Of a DNA stretch of 64,000 nt, positions 38,111 to 49,772 are shown one piece after another. The stretch covers positions 12,541,001-12,605,000 of the forward strand of contig NC_133161.1 in the NCBI RefSeq assembly GCF_040802235.1. The letters run 5' to 3'. Position numbers and translations under genes: made by a program. A model generated the notes under the pieces. That model had not been told where the DNA came from. It saw nothing but the letters and a program-made list of their open reading frames with translations, and made no database searches. How positions within the stretch are numbered: position 1 is the first letter of the stretch; every line of letters begins with the position of its first letter. The stretch comes from Manis javanica (Eukaryota; Chordata; Mammalia; Pholidota; Manidae).

Positions 38111-41100
38111 CTGAAAAGCTCACTGTTCTTACTGAAATTCAGCAATTTTTCTTGCATAAGCACTTCCTGAATTGCCATAGGCCTTTAGTTAATTTCCAGA
38201 GTTTGGAAAAGTTATTTCTGCCGGTTTCCTCATTGCTTCATTGCTTTTATGAAGAAATTTTTGGAAATCCTTACTCTGCTGTTTTTTGCCAATACTAATG
38301 GCTTTGCATTGTGACTATCCCTGTGGCTACCTGCTTCCACTGCCTGGGTAAAAGGAAAGGCTATAGTAACACCAGGTCATTAAGAAAATTCTTGCAGGCC
38401 TAGAAAAGGGCCCCAGCTCTTCTTGTTCCACTTGAAAACTCATCTCTATCAAAGATAAATAATCAAAGAGGAAGCAGTGGAAATCTACACAAAGATGCTA
38501 GAAGGAAAAAGGGGAGAAAAGAAGCATGGTAAATGTGAAAGCCACAGACCACTTACTAGAAAATTGTTACCCATGAGCGGGGGGAAAATTCAGTATTTTC
38601 TCTTAAATATAAATTTAAAAAAAAAAACTCTTCCATGAAACCAGGGCATAAAAACATGTAGGAGAATGGGAAGGCAACAAAGGGAGCAAAGCGTGTGCTG
38701 AAGAAACCTAGAAGACAAGTAAAAGAAGAAAATTAAAGCAGCAGGAAGAGAAAACAAAATAAAAGAGTATCACAGGGAACATAAATGCTGCAAAAACACA
38801 GAAGGGAGTTTGGAGGGCCAGAAGGTGAAGAGCGCGTCAGATGACATGGAAGTAGTGAAGGAGACTTAAAAGGAAATGACCAATTCAGCAAATGGGGAAG
38901 AAAGCCAATATATATATGTGATTGGTGTCCCCCAGGAAGCAAATTCAAAGAATGGACTCAAAGACAGAACCCTGAAACTGCTTCCAGCAGTAAGAAAATA
39001 CATGATTAAACATCTTGAGAGGCCGTGCCCCAGGAAAAGTGCATATAAGTGGCCAACTCTTCCAAATGCTAGTTACTGAACTTCAAAGTTACTGGAAAGA
39101 ATGCTTTGAACTGACATGAAAACAGAGCAAGTCACATATAAGAAAAGGATGTGGCTGGGCTGACAACATCCCTACACCTGTATTCAGTTGGAAGACAGGG
39201 GAGCCAGTAAGGCCTCAAAATTCTGCAGGAAGCAAATGTAACCCAAGACATTTATACTCATCCCAAACATTACTGAATATACAAAACTCAAGGAATATTG
39301 TTCTCATGGCTCTTCCCAAGGAAAACACTCGAGGTGAAATTCAGCCGTTCAAGAGAAGTCAACACAAAAGGTCTGATGGAGCAAATCTCCCAGGATACCC
39401 CACCAAGGGCTCTGGCATCTGTGCTCACTGGCATTTGCCCACTTGATACCCAGGGGGGGATCATTTAAACACTCTCTTCTCTATAGACAAAATTATTTTC
39501 AGCAATAATCATGTTCCAATCAGTAATCATTTCTTGATTCATCCTTCAGCTTTACAGACAAAAGGAATAATTTCAAAATTTTAAAATATTCAGTCAAGTG
39601 GAATAGTCCATGTATAAATAAAAATTTTCATTAACCAAAAAAAAAAATACACCTTACACTCTATTTACATGTTTTAAATTTACAAAATCAAAACATAAGT
39701 GATCATATAAACTGACAAAATTGAAGTGATTCCAGTTGTTTCCTCATTTTTCCAACCACTGTGACATCATTATTTCATATTCACTAATTAAATACAGGAA
39801 TATCTAGAATATTTGGGCCGGAGACACAAAATACAATGGAAGTGAGCTCATAGGATTTCAGACCTTTAAGGATGTACTTTCCAAATGAACTCATGCTGCA
39901 GAGTTTATGTGCCTGTCTTGGGGGGATTTTCCTACTGTATATATCAGGGATTCTCCAAACTAGCTTCCATGCAGACTATTAAAGATAAATAATAGAAGTA
40001 TGCTAATTTTAAGCACACAGATAGACTTGTTTTTTAATTGAAATTCAACAATGACCAAAGCAATTGTAGCAAAAGATTTTGGGGGGGGCAGTGGGAGGAG
40101 CATTTTGTCACTGCCATGCTTTAGGATTGCCAGTGCAAGGTTTTACAATAAAAAACAGAGAAGCTAATCAGTTTTATTATTGTTTTTAAATTCTCTACAT
40201 CTGTCCCATCAATTTTACATTTTGCAACCTTGCAGGGATCTAAGAAAGAAGCCACAGATATAAGATTAAAGGTGGGAAATCACTAAACAGGGAAAACAAT
40301 CTATATTTGATATTCAAACTAGACAACGTAAATCAACACAAGGCAATGTTACGACGACAAATCCCCACAGACCAAGCACTGCCTTATTGCCAGGACCTGG
40401 GGCTGAAATGTCCATTACCCTGCCCCAGTCCAACACTGGAATCTCTCAGTCCTCCTGCCCGGTTTTCTGACCCTAGAACTCAACTGCTCTAGATCCACAG
40501 CTGGGAGGCACAGAAGCAAGGTAGAGGGAGTACTCACCCTTGGAGGGAATGCTCTCTGGGTCAGGTACAGACAGCCATGACAGTGGAGAAAGATGTCCCA
40601 TCGGCCGCTCCCAAGATCCATACAGGAGCAAGCAGCAAAACCCAGAAGACCGTGGACCTGAAGCAATGGTGAATGAGAATGTCAGGGTCATGGCTCAGCA
40701 AAGAAACAACAAGACAGCACAGGAGAAGACAACAAGACTGTAAATGGATGAGCCTGAAGATGCTCCACCTATTAGAAGACATATTTTGAATAAATCAATG
40801 CATAAAAGGAGAACTTACTGAAGAGGTGCCTGGGTTTTAAAATGCAATCTTCTAGAAGGCTTCAGGGAGTGCAAGGAAAAACTACCTGTTATCTGGGGGA
40901 ACTGAGAGAGAAGAGAATGTAAAGGAGACATGGAAAGCCTGTAAGAAGGAACTTAACAATACTTCAGGGAGGAAAACAAAAGCCCTTAAAGAAAAAACAC
41001 AAGTAGAGAAATGAAATCTGAATGTCATCAAATTCAAGAGAAGAAAAAATACCAGACTTAAGAGGAGTGAGAAACAGTTACTACAGGAAGTGAGAGACTA

Positions 41101-41156
41101 GCGAGCAACCTTCCCAGCCTGCCCAGTCTCTGGAAGACCATGTAGGAGCTCTCCCG
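38111..41156. other. Unassigned intergenic DNA
   Basis: AT-rich with no gene that I can support. Short frames at 38876-39079, 40307-40492 and 40540-40743 carry no recognisable domain. A G-run lies at about 40081-40088, and an A-run at about 39637-39648 could be the tail of an unidentified old retrocopy upstream (roughly 38850-39640). No tRNA or other RNA gene is evident. Confidence 0.45.
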
Positions 41157-41320
41157 ACCGGAGGCACACTGGAATCACCAGGGGGGCTTCAAAACCACTG
41201 CCTCTGGGCCCCACTTCCCGAGATCCTCATTTAATTGGTGTCAGGTGTGGCCTGATTTGTTGGGTTTTGTTATTTTTTAAGCACCACAGATGATTCTAAT
41301 GGGCAGCCAGAAGGTATTAC
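41157..41320 (+). mobile_element. MER5A-like hAT-Charlie fragment
   Basis: CACACTGGAATCACCAGGGGGGCTTCAAAACCACTG...GGGCCCCAC...GTGGCCTG...GATTCTAATGGGCAGCC follows the order of the MER5A consensus (rendered here from memory, in part). It is a short non-autonomous DNA transposon with no coding capacity. The ends are eroded. Confidence 0.7.
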
Positions 41321-41394
41321 TAACAAAAAAATAAATTCAAGTTTTGGTTAATTGCATTATGCAGCTGACAATAACCAGATGACAACACTTTAAA

Positions 41395-41600
41395 GCTGGT
41401 AAATGCCATGAACAAAATTCTGGTTTAAAAATATTGTACGTGAACTGGAAAAACTTAAATGTTCATTAGTAGGAGGAGAACAGATGACCAAATGTATGTA
41501 TCCACATGTTAGCATACCACTCCCTAATTTAAAAAAAGGAAGAATCTTATACAGGCACCAAGGATAAATCTCTGAAACACAATGCCAAGCACTATACCAT
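41395..41600 (+). mobile_element. Decayed L1 3' fragment
   Basis: Phrases such as AAATGTTCATTAGTAGGAGGAGAACAG and AAAAAAAGGAAGAATCTTATACAGG resemble the late ORF2 / 3' UTR of very old L1M elements. Heavily diverged, so the assignment is tentative. Confidence 0.45.
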
Positions 41601-41602
41601 GG

Positions 41603-41937
41603 GGCAGACGTGGAGTCCTGTGGGCTCGCTGCGCGGAGCGCTAGGCTCGGTGGGAAGGCCGGTGCCTGGGTCCGCGCTTTTCGTCGCTGCCTTGTCGGGA
41701 AGTGGTGTGAGATCGCCGCATCTACGCGGGTAACTTACCTCCAGACATGCGAACCAAGGACACGGAGGACGTGTTCTACAAATTCGGCGCTCTCCGTGAC
41801 TCCGATCTCAGAAATTGCCGCGGAGGGCCGCCCTTCGCCTTCGCTGAGGACCCGCAAGACGCAGAGACGCGGTGTGCGTTCGCGACGGCTCTGACCGCGG
41901 CAGGTACCGGTGGCGGATGGAGTTGCCTTGAGGCGGT
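41603..41937 (+). pseudogene. SRSF1P: Processed pseudogene of SRSF1 (splicing factor), 5' part only
   Basis: A CpG-rich island in AT-rich DNA reads, from 41717, as the start of RRM1 of SRSF1: [20 protein letters not shown], then a [13 protein letters not shown] and RGGPPFAF stretch. SRSF1 differs from SRSF9 in exactly the PPD and GGPPFAF positions that match here. About 90 bases of 5' UTR precede it. The start codon is TTG (41692-41694) instead of ATG. About 27 bases of the N-terminal coding part are deleted, and a small deletion after FAFAE removes the FE pair and shifts the sequence. Similarity ends near 41937, well before RRM2. No intron is retained, as expected for a retrocopy, but the 3' part was lost. 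Confidence 0.85.
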
Positions 41938-41959
41938 AAAAGCAGATGCAAATGTCTCA

Positions 41960-44310
41960 TCCCAGTCCCACCCGATGCTCTTATAAACGAGATGGTATAA
42001 GGGCTTCAGAATTTGTGCCAAGTGCAAGATAAACACTCGAGTAACCTAAAAGACTCAAAACTCCTGTAACAACACCACATTGTAGGGCTAGGGAAGGCCT
42101 GGACTTTATGACTGCTTCTGGGATAACTTCAGTCTTCCCCAACAGGACAACCCCCAATAATTTGACTGACAAACCAGGTCCCTGAACCTTGGTGCTGTTC
42201 ACAGCCCATCCTTTCTGCTGTACATGTTGCAGCAGTCTAGGTGCTGCACCTTCTAGATCTGAAAGAGAATCAGACATTAGCGTATCATCAATATAAGGGT
42301 CCAGCTGCACCATAGGCAGTTTCTCCCATGCTGCCAAGTCCTGGGCTACAAGCCCATGACAGATGGTGGGCTGTGGAGGTATCCCCTGTGGAAGGACAGT
42401 GAAAGTCCATTGCAGTCCTTCCCACATGAAGGCAAATTGTTCCTGACTTTCTTGTTCTATTTCAATGGAAAAGAAGGCATTACCAAGATCCACAACATAA
42501 TGATATGTTCCTAGTTCATGACTCAGGGTATCCATCAGGTATGCAACAGAGGAGATGACTTTATTCAGTTCTCTGTAATCCATGGTCATATGCCAGGACC
42601 CATCCTATATTTTTACCAACCACACTAGAGAATTGAAAGGACTATGGGTGGGATTTATAATACCCACTTTTCCAGTTCCTGGAGGGCTTCTCCAATTTCC
42701 TTATGCCCTCCAGGGAATTTGTAGTGCTTGGCATTAGTCACCTGCTGATGCACAAGAAAAGCAACAGGCAGGTGCTTAGCATGTCCACTCAGAATGCCTT
42801 TACCACACATATCCTCAGTCTGAACTCACCTGCAGTGGTCTGCAACCATAGGCCCTGGAGGACATCTATCCCCAAAATATATTTAGGGATGGGAGAGATA
42901 TACACAGTATACTCCTTCGGGTGTAGATGCCCTATTCCCAACGGGATTCAGGCTTGTTTCACTCTGACAGCCTTATCTCTGTATCCAACTGTAACAGCGA
43001 GGGTCCCTGAAAATCACTCACGGTTGCCATAAATCAGTAAACATTTAGCTCCTGTGTCTACCAGAGCTGGGATGTGTGAAACATTCACTGAGTACCAATA
43101 AATTGATATTTCAACATGTGACATCTGGTCCCCCTCCAAGCCCTCAGGGCAGGTACCTCAACCCTCCCCTCAGTCAAACCGAGTCCTCCAATTATCTTCC
43201 TGTGTGGGTTCAGGTGAGGCTGGCTCACTCTCTTAACAGGAAGTCTTGCAAACACATAGGCCAGACTTGTGGCTCTGTCTCCAGCCTCTGCTTCTTGTTC
43301 TTCAACAGCCAGAACTGCTGCTCCAGTTTCAATTGTTGCCATAGCTCCAGGAAGATTCTATTTGCCTACTCACCTAATTTCTCTCTGTCTGCTCTTTCCC
43401 CTATTAAATCAACCCACATCTGGGTCCCTGTGACCTTCACGGGGCCCTTTAAATTCTTCCTCTTAGTAGCAGACCATATTTCCTTCTGTGCTATCATTGC
43501 TTCAGCCTCTCCCAGGTCTGCTACCATATGGATAACATCATTATGGGTTGCCTTCAGTGAGGGACAATAATGGCCACTGGCAACCCAAAGAGGGACATGG
43601 GAGCCTTCTGAAGCACCATATTTCTCATCCCTGCAGTAAAAGGCTCCTCATATGAGCCATAATTCTCTAGACTATAGATGGCATTTTTCATGCTTAACTC
43701 CCATAACACCTGTTGGAGCTTAGCATATGTTTGCCATCTAGCAGGAGAGGATGTAAATCATCCTGATTGGACCATACAGGGTGAAGTGAAGCCATAAGCC
43801 AGTCAAAGAGGGAGTGACTTTCTGGGTCTGGTGTGCATTTTGTAATCACCGCATCAAGGCAGGATGAAGTGTCAGGGAATCCAGCTTTCCCATCTCTGAT
43901 CCAGACAGAGCAATTCCATTCCCACTACATCCCAAAGATGCAGGAGCCAAGCTGATATTGACTCCGAGGGCTTCTGCCAAAACTGGAAGCCCAAATCTAC
44001 CAGCATAACCTGAGTATAGGGGTGGGGCATAGAGTGCTCCATGATCTGGAGAGGGGGACACACCTTTCCCAGAGAACCCACAGTTACTGCATCTTTATTT
44101 TCTTTACTGCAACTCTGTGGGCTTTCAATAGAGGGGAGGGTCCATGCCTCCAGCACCACCCCTTCATCCTTCCCAGGCTCCTCCTCTGTTTTCAGAGCTA
44201 ATGGTACCTTCCTTTCCACTCCCCTGAGTACCTCCTCTGCTACACCCTTTACCTTTTCTACAGTGACTCGCAGCAATGCCAGCTCAGCCAACAGCTCTCT
44301 TACCTTCACC
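41960..44310 (-). mobile_element. Endogenous retrovirus, minus arm (gag end, protease, RT)
   Basis: On the minus strand, in 5'-3' order, there is a gag coiled-coil tail and capsid-like region (44315 to about 43860), a degraded nucleocapsid interval, the protease with LVDTGA (Asp-Thr-Gly at 43050-43058), and the RT (about 42665-41981, with DYRELNKV and the catalytic YIDD at 42284-42295). Stops and frameshifts break it between these blocks. The RT is open for 202 codons at 41981-42589. The class is uncertain: the YIDD box and the wording of the connection region seem closest to class III (ERVL-like) elements. The arm ends just 3' of the RT, and no RNase H, integrase, env or 3' LTR follows. Confidence 0.8.
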
Positions 44311-44900
44311 TCCATACCTCGCAGCTGGTGTTCTCATGCTGCCTCTTCCTGTGCTTCCCTCAGGAGTACGTCCTTCTCCTCCGTGGCCTTTGCCTCCTTC
44401 AGGTCCTTTGCGTTCTTCAGAGCACCTTGAGGCACCACTGTCTCATTCTGCAAATAATCTTTTACTTCCTCCACAGAAACTCGCAGCTCATGTTCTCACA
44501 CTGCCTCTTGTGCTTTTCACAGGGGTACGTCCTTCTCCTTCGTGGCCTCTACCTCTTCCACAGTGCTTTGCAGCAACACCATTTCATTTTTTAACAAATA
44601 TTTTACTTCCTCCACAGGACCTTACAACTTGCATTCTCGTGCTGCTTCCTCTCGTATCAATGCCATTTTATTTTTCAGTAAACCCACAGTCCTTCCCAGT
44701 TCACATTCTTGTGCTGCCATTTCTCATGTCTCTTGCAGGAGAAAATTCTTCTCAACTGTAGACTTTTTTAATACTGTGAGAAACAGTCAGACCATGGTTC
44801 CTGCTGCCCAATGGCCATTCTATTTCTTAAAGAACTTATTTTGCTGTGGGCTTCTCCTTCCTCAAGTCCTGGGATGGGGTCCAGTCCTGTAGGAGGCAAG
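44290..44900 (-). mobile_element. ERV gag N-terminal part with coiled-coil repeats, broken
   Basis: The minus strand encodes, across several stops, roughly three imperfect copies of a 45-residue unit. Each has a heptad-like V/L-E-E-V-K core and an E-A-(K/T)-E-K/E-KDV-L-L turn. The last copy flows into MEVKVRELLAELALL and then the capsid-like block at 44315. The high Glu/Lys/Leu content indicates a long coiled coil. It is upstream of, and collinear with, the minus ERV arm. Confidence 0.65.
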
Positions 44901-45009
44901 CCACCTCAGACCACATGCCCACTGGGGGACACTCAAATATCTCCCCATTCATAGGGGTATCCTGCTGAAGTAACCTTCCCATGAGGGTAGCCTTTTCCAT
45001 TCTTTGGTC

Positions 45010-45290
45010 TACAGTGAATCCTGCTGGCTAAGCCAATTATCTTGACTGAGTGTTTCAGTCCCACACAAGTTCACTATGGATTCAGTGAGACCAAGAAATG
45101 ACAATGGAACATTCTTGGGGTAAAAGTGTTACACCCAGCTTTATTCTCCTGGCGATAGGTTAAGTACTAGAATCATATCTTCATCCAACTGTCTGCAGGT
45201 CCATAATCCTCCTCTTTCTCTGCCTCAACCCAGAGCACTAGGCAGAGCTCTTTAGATCATGACTCAGTCAATATTAGCTTATTGCCTATG
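45010..45290 (-). mobile_element. LTR remnant (probable 5' LTR of the minus ERV)
   Basis: Read on the minus strand, it shows a G/A-rich part, then AATAAA (complement of 45140-45145) followed by a T-rich R/U5-like stretch, then the leader that runs into gag. This order is that of an LTR 3' half. The 5' boundary and the terminal TG could not be fixed, and there is no second LTR for comparison. Confidence 0.5.
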
Positions 45291-45369
45291 GATGCACAAG
45301 CATTAGCCCAGCAGTAGGCCAATTAGTACTCAAATACTTTAGGGTCAGGTGAGGATCTTGGCCATAGGA

Positions 45370-48148
45370 GCTTCCATTCTCTCCACACTGAGATAGCATT
45401 CCTGAGAGACACTGTGGAGAAGGTAAAGGATGTAGCAGAGGAGATGCTCTGTGGAGCAAGATAGCTCCCAACAGCTCCAGAAGTAGAGGAGGGTACACTG
45501 AAGGAGAATGAGGAGGTAGGGGTGGTGCTGGAGGCACCAACCCTCCTCTATTGAAAGCCTGCCCAGCTGTAATCAAGTAAAAAAGAGATAGCAACTGCAG
45601 GGTCCTCCAGGAGAGGTACAGTGCCCTCTCCAGGGCAGAGTGCACTCTATGTTCCCCTATACACAGGCAGAGCTGGTGGATCTGGGCTTCCAGTTTCAGC
45701 AGAAACCCCCAGAATCCACATCAGCCCACCTCCCTTACCTTTGGGACATAGAGGTGGATAGCATCCTCCTGTCTGAATCAGAGATGGGAAAGCTGGCTTC
45801 CCTGACAACTCATCCTGCCTTGCAACAGCGAGTGCAGAATGTACACCGGACCCCTGGGACCCATTCCCTCCTCAAATGGCTGATGGCCACACTTCACACT
45901 GTACAGCCAAATCTGGGTGACTTACCATCTCTAGATGGCAGATGCATGCCAAGCTCTAACATGTGTTACAGAATTTGGGCATGAAAAATGCCATTTATAA
46001 CCCAGTAAATTATGACCCAAAACGAGGAGCTGTTTATGGTGGGGATAAGGGTATGGTGCTGCAAATGGCTCCCTCAACCCTCTTTGGGCCCTTAGTAGCC
46101 ATTCTTACCCCTCACTTAGGGCAGCCAATAAATGAGGTTACCCATATTGTGGCATATTTGGGGGGAAGCTGAAGTGATGAAGGCACAGAAGGGAGTGTAG
46201 TCCACTACTGAGAAGAAGGACTTAAAGGGCCCTGTGAAGGTAATAAGGACCCAGATATGGATTGATTTGAGAGGGGCAGGAGTGGACAAAGAGAAATTGG
46301 ATGGGAAGTTGACTAGAATTTTATTGGAGCTGTGGCAACAACTGAAGCCAGAGCAGTGGTTCCAGTCACCGAGGATCGAGAAATGGAGACAAAGCCACAA
46401 GTCTTGGCCTGTGAGCCTGCAAGACTTCCTGCTAGACAGTGAGGCATCCTCACCTGAACCCACACACGAAGGTGATTGGACTACACAGTTTTACTGAGTA
46501 GAGGGTCAAGGCACCCGCCTTGGGTAACCAGGTGGGGACCATAGACCACGTGTTCAAATATCAATTCATTGGTACCCAGTGAATGTTCAACACATCCAAG
46601 CTCTGGTAGACACAGGAGGTGAATGTTCACTGATTTATGGCAACCGTGAGTGATTTTCAGGGACCCCCACTGTTATAGTTAGATGCGGAGGTAAGGCTAT
46701 CAGAGTGAAACAAGCCTGAATCCCACTGGGAATAGGGCATCTATACCCAAAGGAATATACTGTGTATATCTCTCCCATCCCTAAATATATTTTGGGGATA
46801 GATGTCCTACAGGGCCTGTGGTCTGGTGAGTTCAGACTGAGGATATGTGTGGTAAAGGCAGTTCTGAGTGGACATGCTAAGCACCTGCCTGTAGCTTTTC
46901 TTGTGCATCAGCAGGTGACTAATGCCAAGCACTACAAATTCCCTGGAGGGCATAAGGAAATTGGAGAACCCCTCCAGGAACTGGAAAAGTGGGCACTATA
47001 AAGCCTACTCATAACCCTTTTAATCTGCTGGTATGTCTGGTAAAAAATCCAGATGGCTCCTGGCATATGACCGTGAGTTACAGAGTGCTGAGTAAGCATA
47101 CCCCGTCTGCAGGCTGCTGGCCCCTCTGTTACAGTCCTCATGAATATCCTACATCATGGACGAGGGACATATTATGCTAATGCTTTCTTCTCCATAAACA
47201 TAGCACAGGACAGTCAGGAACAGTTTTCCTTCACATGGGAAGGATGGTAGTGGGCTGTCCCTGTCCTTCCACAAGAGCACCTCCACAGCCCCACCGCATG
47301 TCATGGACTTGGAGCCCAGGATCTGCAGCATGGGAGAACCTGCCAATGGTGCAGCTGTACCATTATATTGATATCATGCTTACTTTTTATTTTCTTACCA
47401 CCAGTCCTGCATGCAACAAACATTGTGCAGCACCTGCAACACGTACAGGAGAAAAGATGGGCTGTGAAGAGCACCAAGTTTCAGGGACCTGGTTTGTCAG
47501 TCAAATTCTGGGGGTTTGTCTGGTTGGGTAAGAGTAAAGTTATCCCAGAAGCAGTGATTATAGATAAAGTTCAGGCTTTTCCTACCCCCACAGCCATCAC
47601 ACTATTGCGAGAGTTTTTGGGTCTTTTAGGCTACTGGAGAGTGTTTATCCCACATCTGGCACAAATGATAAAGCCCTTATACCATGTGGTATGAAAGGGC
47701 ATCAGGTGGGCCTAGGATGAGACATGTGCATTTTCTTTCACCACTGCAAAATGGGCAGTCAAGGCCTTCTAGGCCTTGAGTGTTATAGACCTTTCAAGAC
47801 CCTGTGAGATGGCTGTCCATTGACCAAAGACAGTTATGGCAGGGTTCCCTGGAAGTAGCTTGAATGGACTCACCAGCTTATTAAATTACTGTCAAAATCC
47901 AAAAAAGAGCAGACGCCATTTGCTGCTGGCATCCCCATGAGTTGATGAAGCAGATGAATTGGCCCAGGTATGCTGGCTGGAAGGAAAGCCTGACTCTGAT
48001 GTGGCCCAATGGCTACAAAAATGTTTGTTGCATCCAGGGCAAGACAATGCAGGCTGTAGTCCTTCAGCAGGGCCTGGACTTTAACCATTGAAGTCATCAG
48101 AGCCCAGCAGGAGTGCATTGTATGCTCTAAAAGGGACTTAACACCAAG
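45370..48148 (+). mobile_element. Endogenous retrovirus, plus arm (gag, protease, RT, RNase H/integrase start)
   Basis: Plus-strand copy of the same retrovirus. The gag coiled-coil end (45405-45470) runs into a capsid-like block (45640-46170, with the conserved LVDLGFQF and TTHPALQQR phrases), a nucleocapsid-like interval, the protease DTG (46609-46617), a protease-RT connector (46762-47001), and RT (about 46990-47694, with LGLLGYWRVFIPHLAQ). The active-site box reads YIDI at 47364-47375, so the second Asp is lost. Degraded RNase H and integrase follow to 48148. All frames are broken. It is cut by an L1 at 48149 and a last piece remains at 49226-49302. Confidence 0.8.
48129..48148. repeat. 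Target-site duplication, left copy
   Basis: AAAAGGGACTTAACACCAAG here and AAAAGGGACTTACACCAAG at 49226-49244 (one base shorter) flank the L1 at 48149-49225, showing that it inserted into the ERV. Confidence 0.9.
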
Positions 48149-49225
48149 GGAAACAAAAGCAAAAATGAACACATGGGACTACATCAAGCTAAAAAGATTC
48201 TGTATGGCAAAGGACACCATCAGCAGAAAAAAAAGGCATCCTACAGTACAGGAGAACATATTTGTAAATGACATATCTGACAAGAGGTTAACATCCAAAA
48301 TATATAAAGAACTCACATGCCTCATAAACCAGAAAGCAAATAACCCAATTAAAAAATGGGCAGAGGATATGAACAGACACTTCTCCAAAGAAGAAATTCA
48401 GATGGCCAACAGGCACATGAAAAGATGCTCCACATCACTAATAATCAGGGAAATGCAATTTAAACCCACAATGAGTTATCACCTCACACCAGTAAGGATG
48501 ACCAGCATTGAAAAGACTAAGAACAACAAATGATGGCGAGGATGTGGAGAAAGGGGAACCCTCCTACACTGCTGGTGGGAATGTCAACTAGTTCAACCAT
48601 TGTGGAAAGCAATATGGAGGTTCCTCAAAAAACTAAAAATAGAAATACCATTTGACCTGGGAATCCCACTCCTAGGAATTTGCCCAAAGAAAACAAGATC
48701 CCAGATTCAAAAAGACATGTGCACCCCTATGTTTATCACAGCACTATTTACAATAGACAAATCCTTCCATTTGAAACAACATGGATGGAGCTGGAGGATA
48801 TTATGCTCAGTGAAATAAGCAAGGCAGAGAAGGACACATACCAAATGATTTCCCTCATTTGTGGAGTATAACAATGAAGCAAAACTGAAGGAACAAAACA
48901 GCATCAGACTCACAGACTCTAAGAAAAGATTAGTGGTTACCAAAGGGGAGGGGTGTGGGAGGGCGGGTGGTGAGGGAGGGAGAAGGGGATTCAGGGGCAT
49001 TATGATTGGCGCACATAATGTGATGGGGATCATGGGGAAGACAGTGTAGCACAGAGAAGGCAAATAGTGACTCTGTGGCATCTTACTACACTGACAGTGA
49101 CCGCAATGGGGTATGGGGGGACTCAATAATATGGGTGAATGTAGTAACCACACTGTTTTTCATGTGAAACCTTCATAAGAGTGTATATCAATAATACCTT
49201 AATAAAAATAAAAAATAAAATAAAT
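48149..49225 (+). mobile_element. L1 3' fragment inserted in ERV
   Basis: A 1.08-kb, 5'-truncated plus-strand L1. The C-terminal part of ORF2 (48165-48533 and 48600-48818, broken) is followed by the 3' UTR with a G-rich tract near 48945-48990 and an (AAAT)n/A-rich tail ending at 49225. It is flanked by a 19-20-bp target-site duplication, and the sequence closely resembles the 3' ends of L1 B and L1 C. Confidence 0.92.
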
Positions 49226-49302
49226 AAAAGGGACTTACACCAAGTCCCACAGCAACCTGGGATGATAACTAAGGGTCTAATACTCCTCAAGTGCCAGGTA
49301 AT
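49226..49302 (+). mobile_element. ERV plus arm, last recognisable piece
   Basis: Begins with the right target-site duplication copy and continues the integrase-region sequence interrupted at 48148. It is cut again at about 49303 by another L1 fragment. Confidence 0.6.
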
Positions 49303-49772
49303 AAATCCTACCATTTGCAACAACATGGATGGAGCTAGAGGGTATTATGCTCAGTGAAATAAGCCAGATGGAAAAAGACAAGTATCAAATGATTTCACTC
49401 ACCTTTGGAGTAAAAGAACAAAGCAAAAACTGAAGGAATAAAACAGCAGCAGACTCACAGAACCCAAGAATGGAGTAACAGTTACCAAAGGGAAAGGAAC
49501 TGGGGAGGATGGGTGGAAAGGGAGGGAGAAGGGGAAAAGGAGGCATTATGATTAGCACAGATAATGTGGGGGGGGCATGGGGAAGGCTGTACAGCACAGA
49601 GAAGACAAATAGTGACTCTATAGCATCTTACTACACTGATGAACAGTGACTGTAATGGGGTATATGGTGGGGACTTGATAATGGAGAGAATCTAATAACC
49701 ACAATGTTGCTCATTTAAGTGTATATTAATCATACCAAAATTTAAAAACAGACACACACAAAACAAAAACAA
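49303..49772 (+). mobile_element. Short L1 3' fragment
   Basis: A 5'-truncated L1 of about 470 bases. The last ORF2 codons (ATCCTACCATTTGCAACAAC...) are followed by the 3' UTR with its G-rich tract near 49500-49570 and an A/AC-rich tail (49735-49772). The 3' end belongs to the other 3' UTR type seen in the minus-strand L1s (GTGTATATTAATCATACC). Confidence 0.85.

Noticed and set aside
44041..44892. Plus-strand Ser/Thr-rich frames
   Set aside because: They are antisense shadows of the minus-strand gag coiled-coil repeats.
45000..45060. Retroviral primer-binding site next to the LTR remnant
   Set aside because: A TGG-containing stretch is present on the minus strand but does not match a tRNA 3' end I can confirm.
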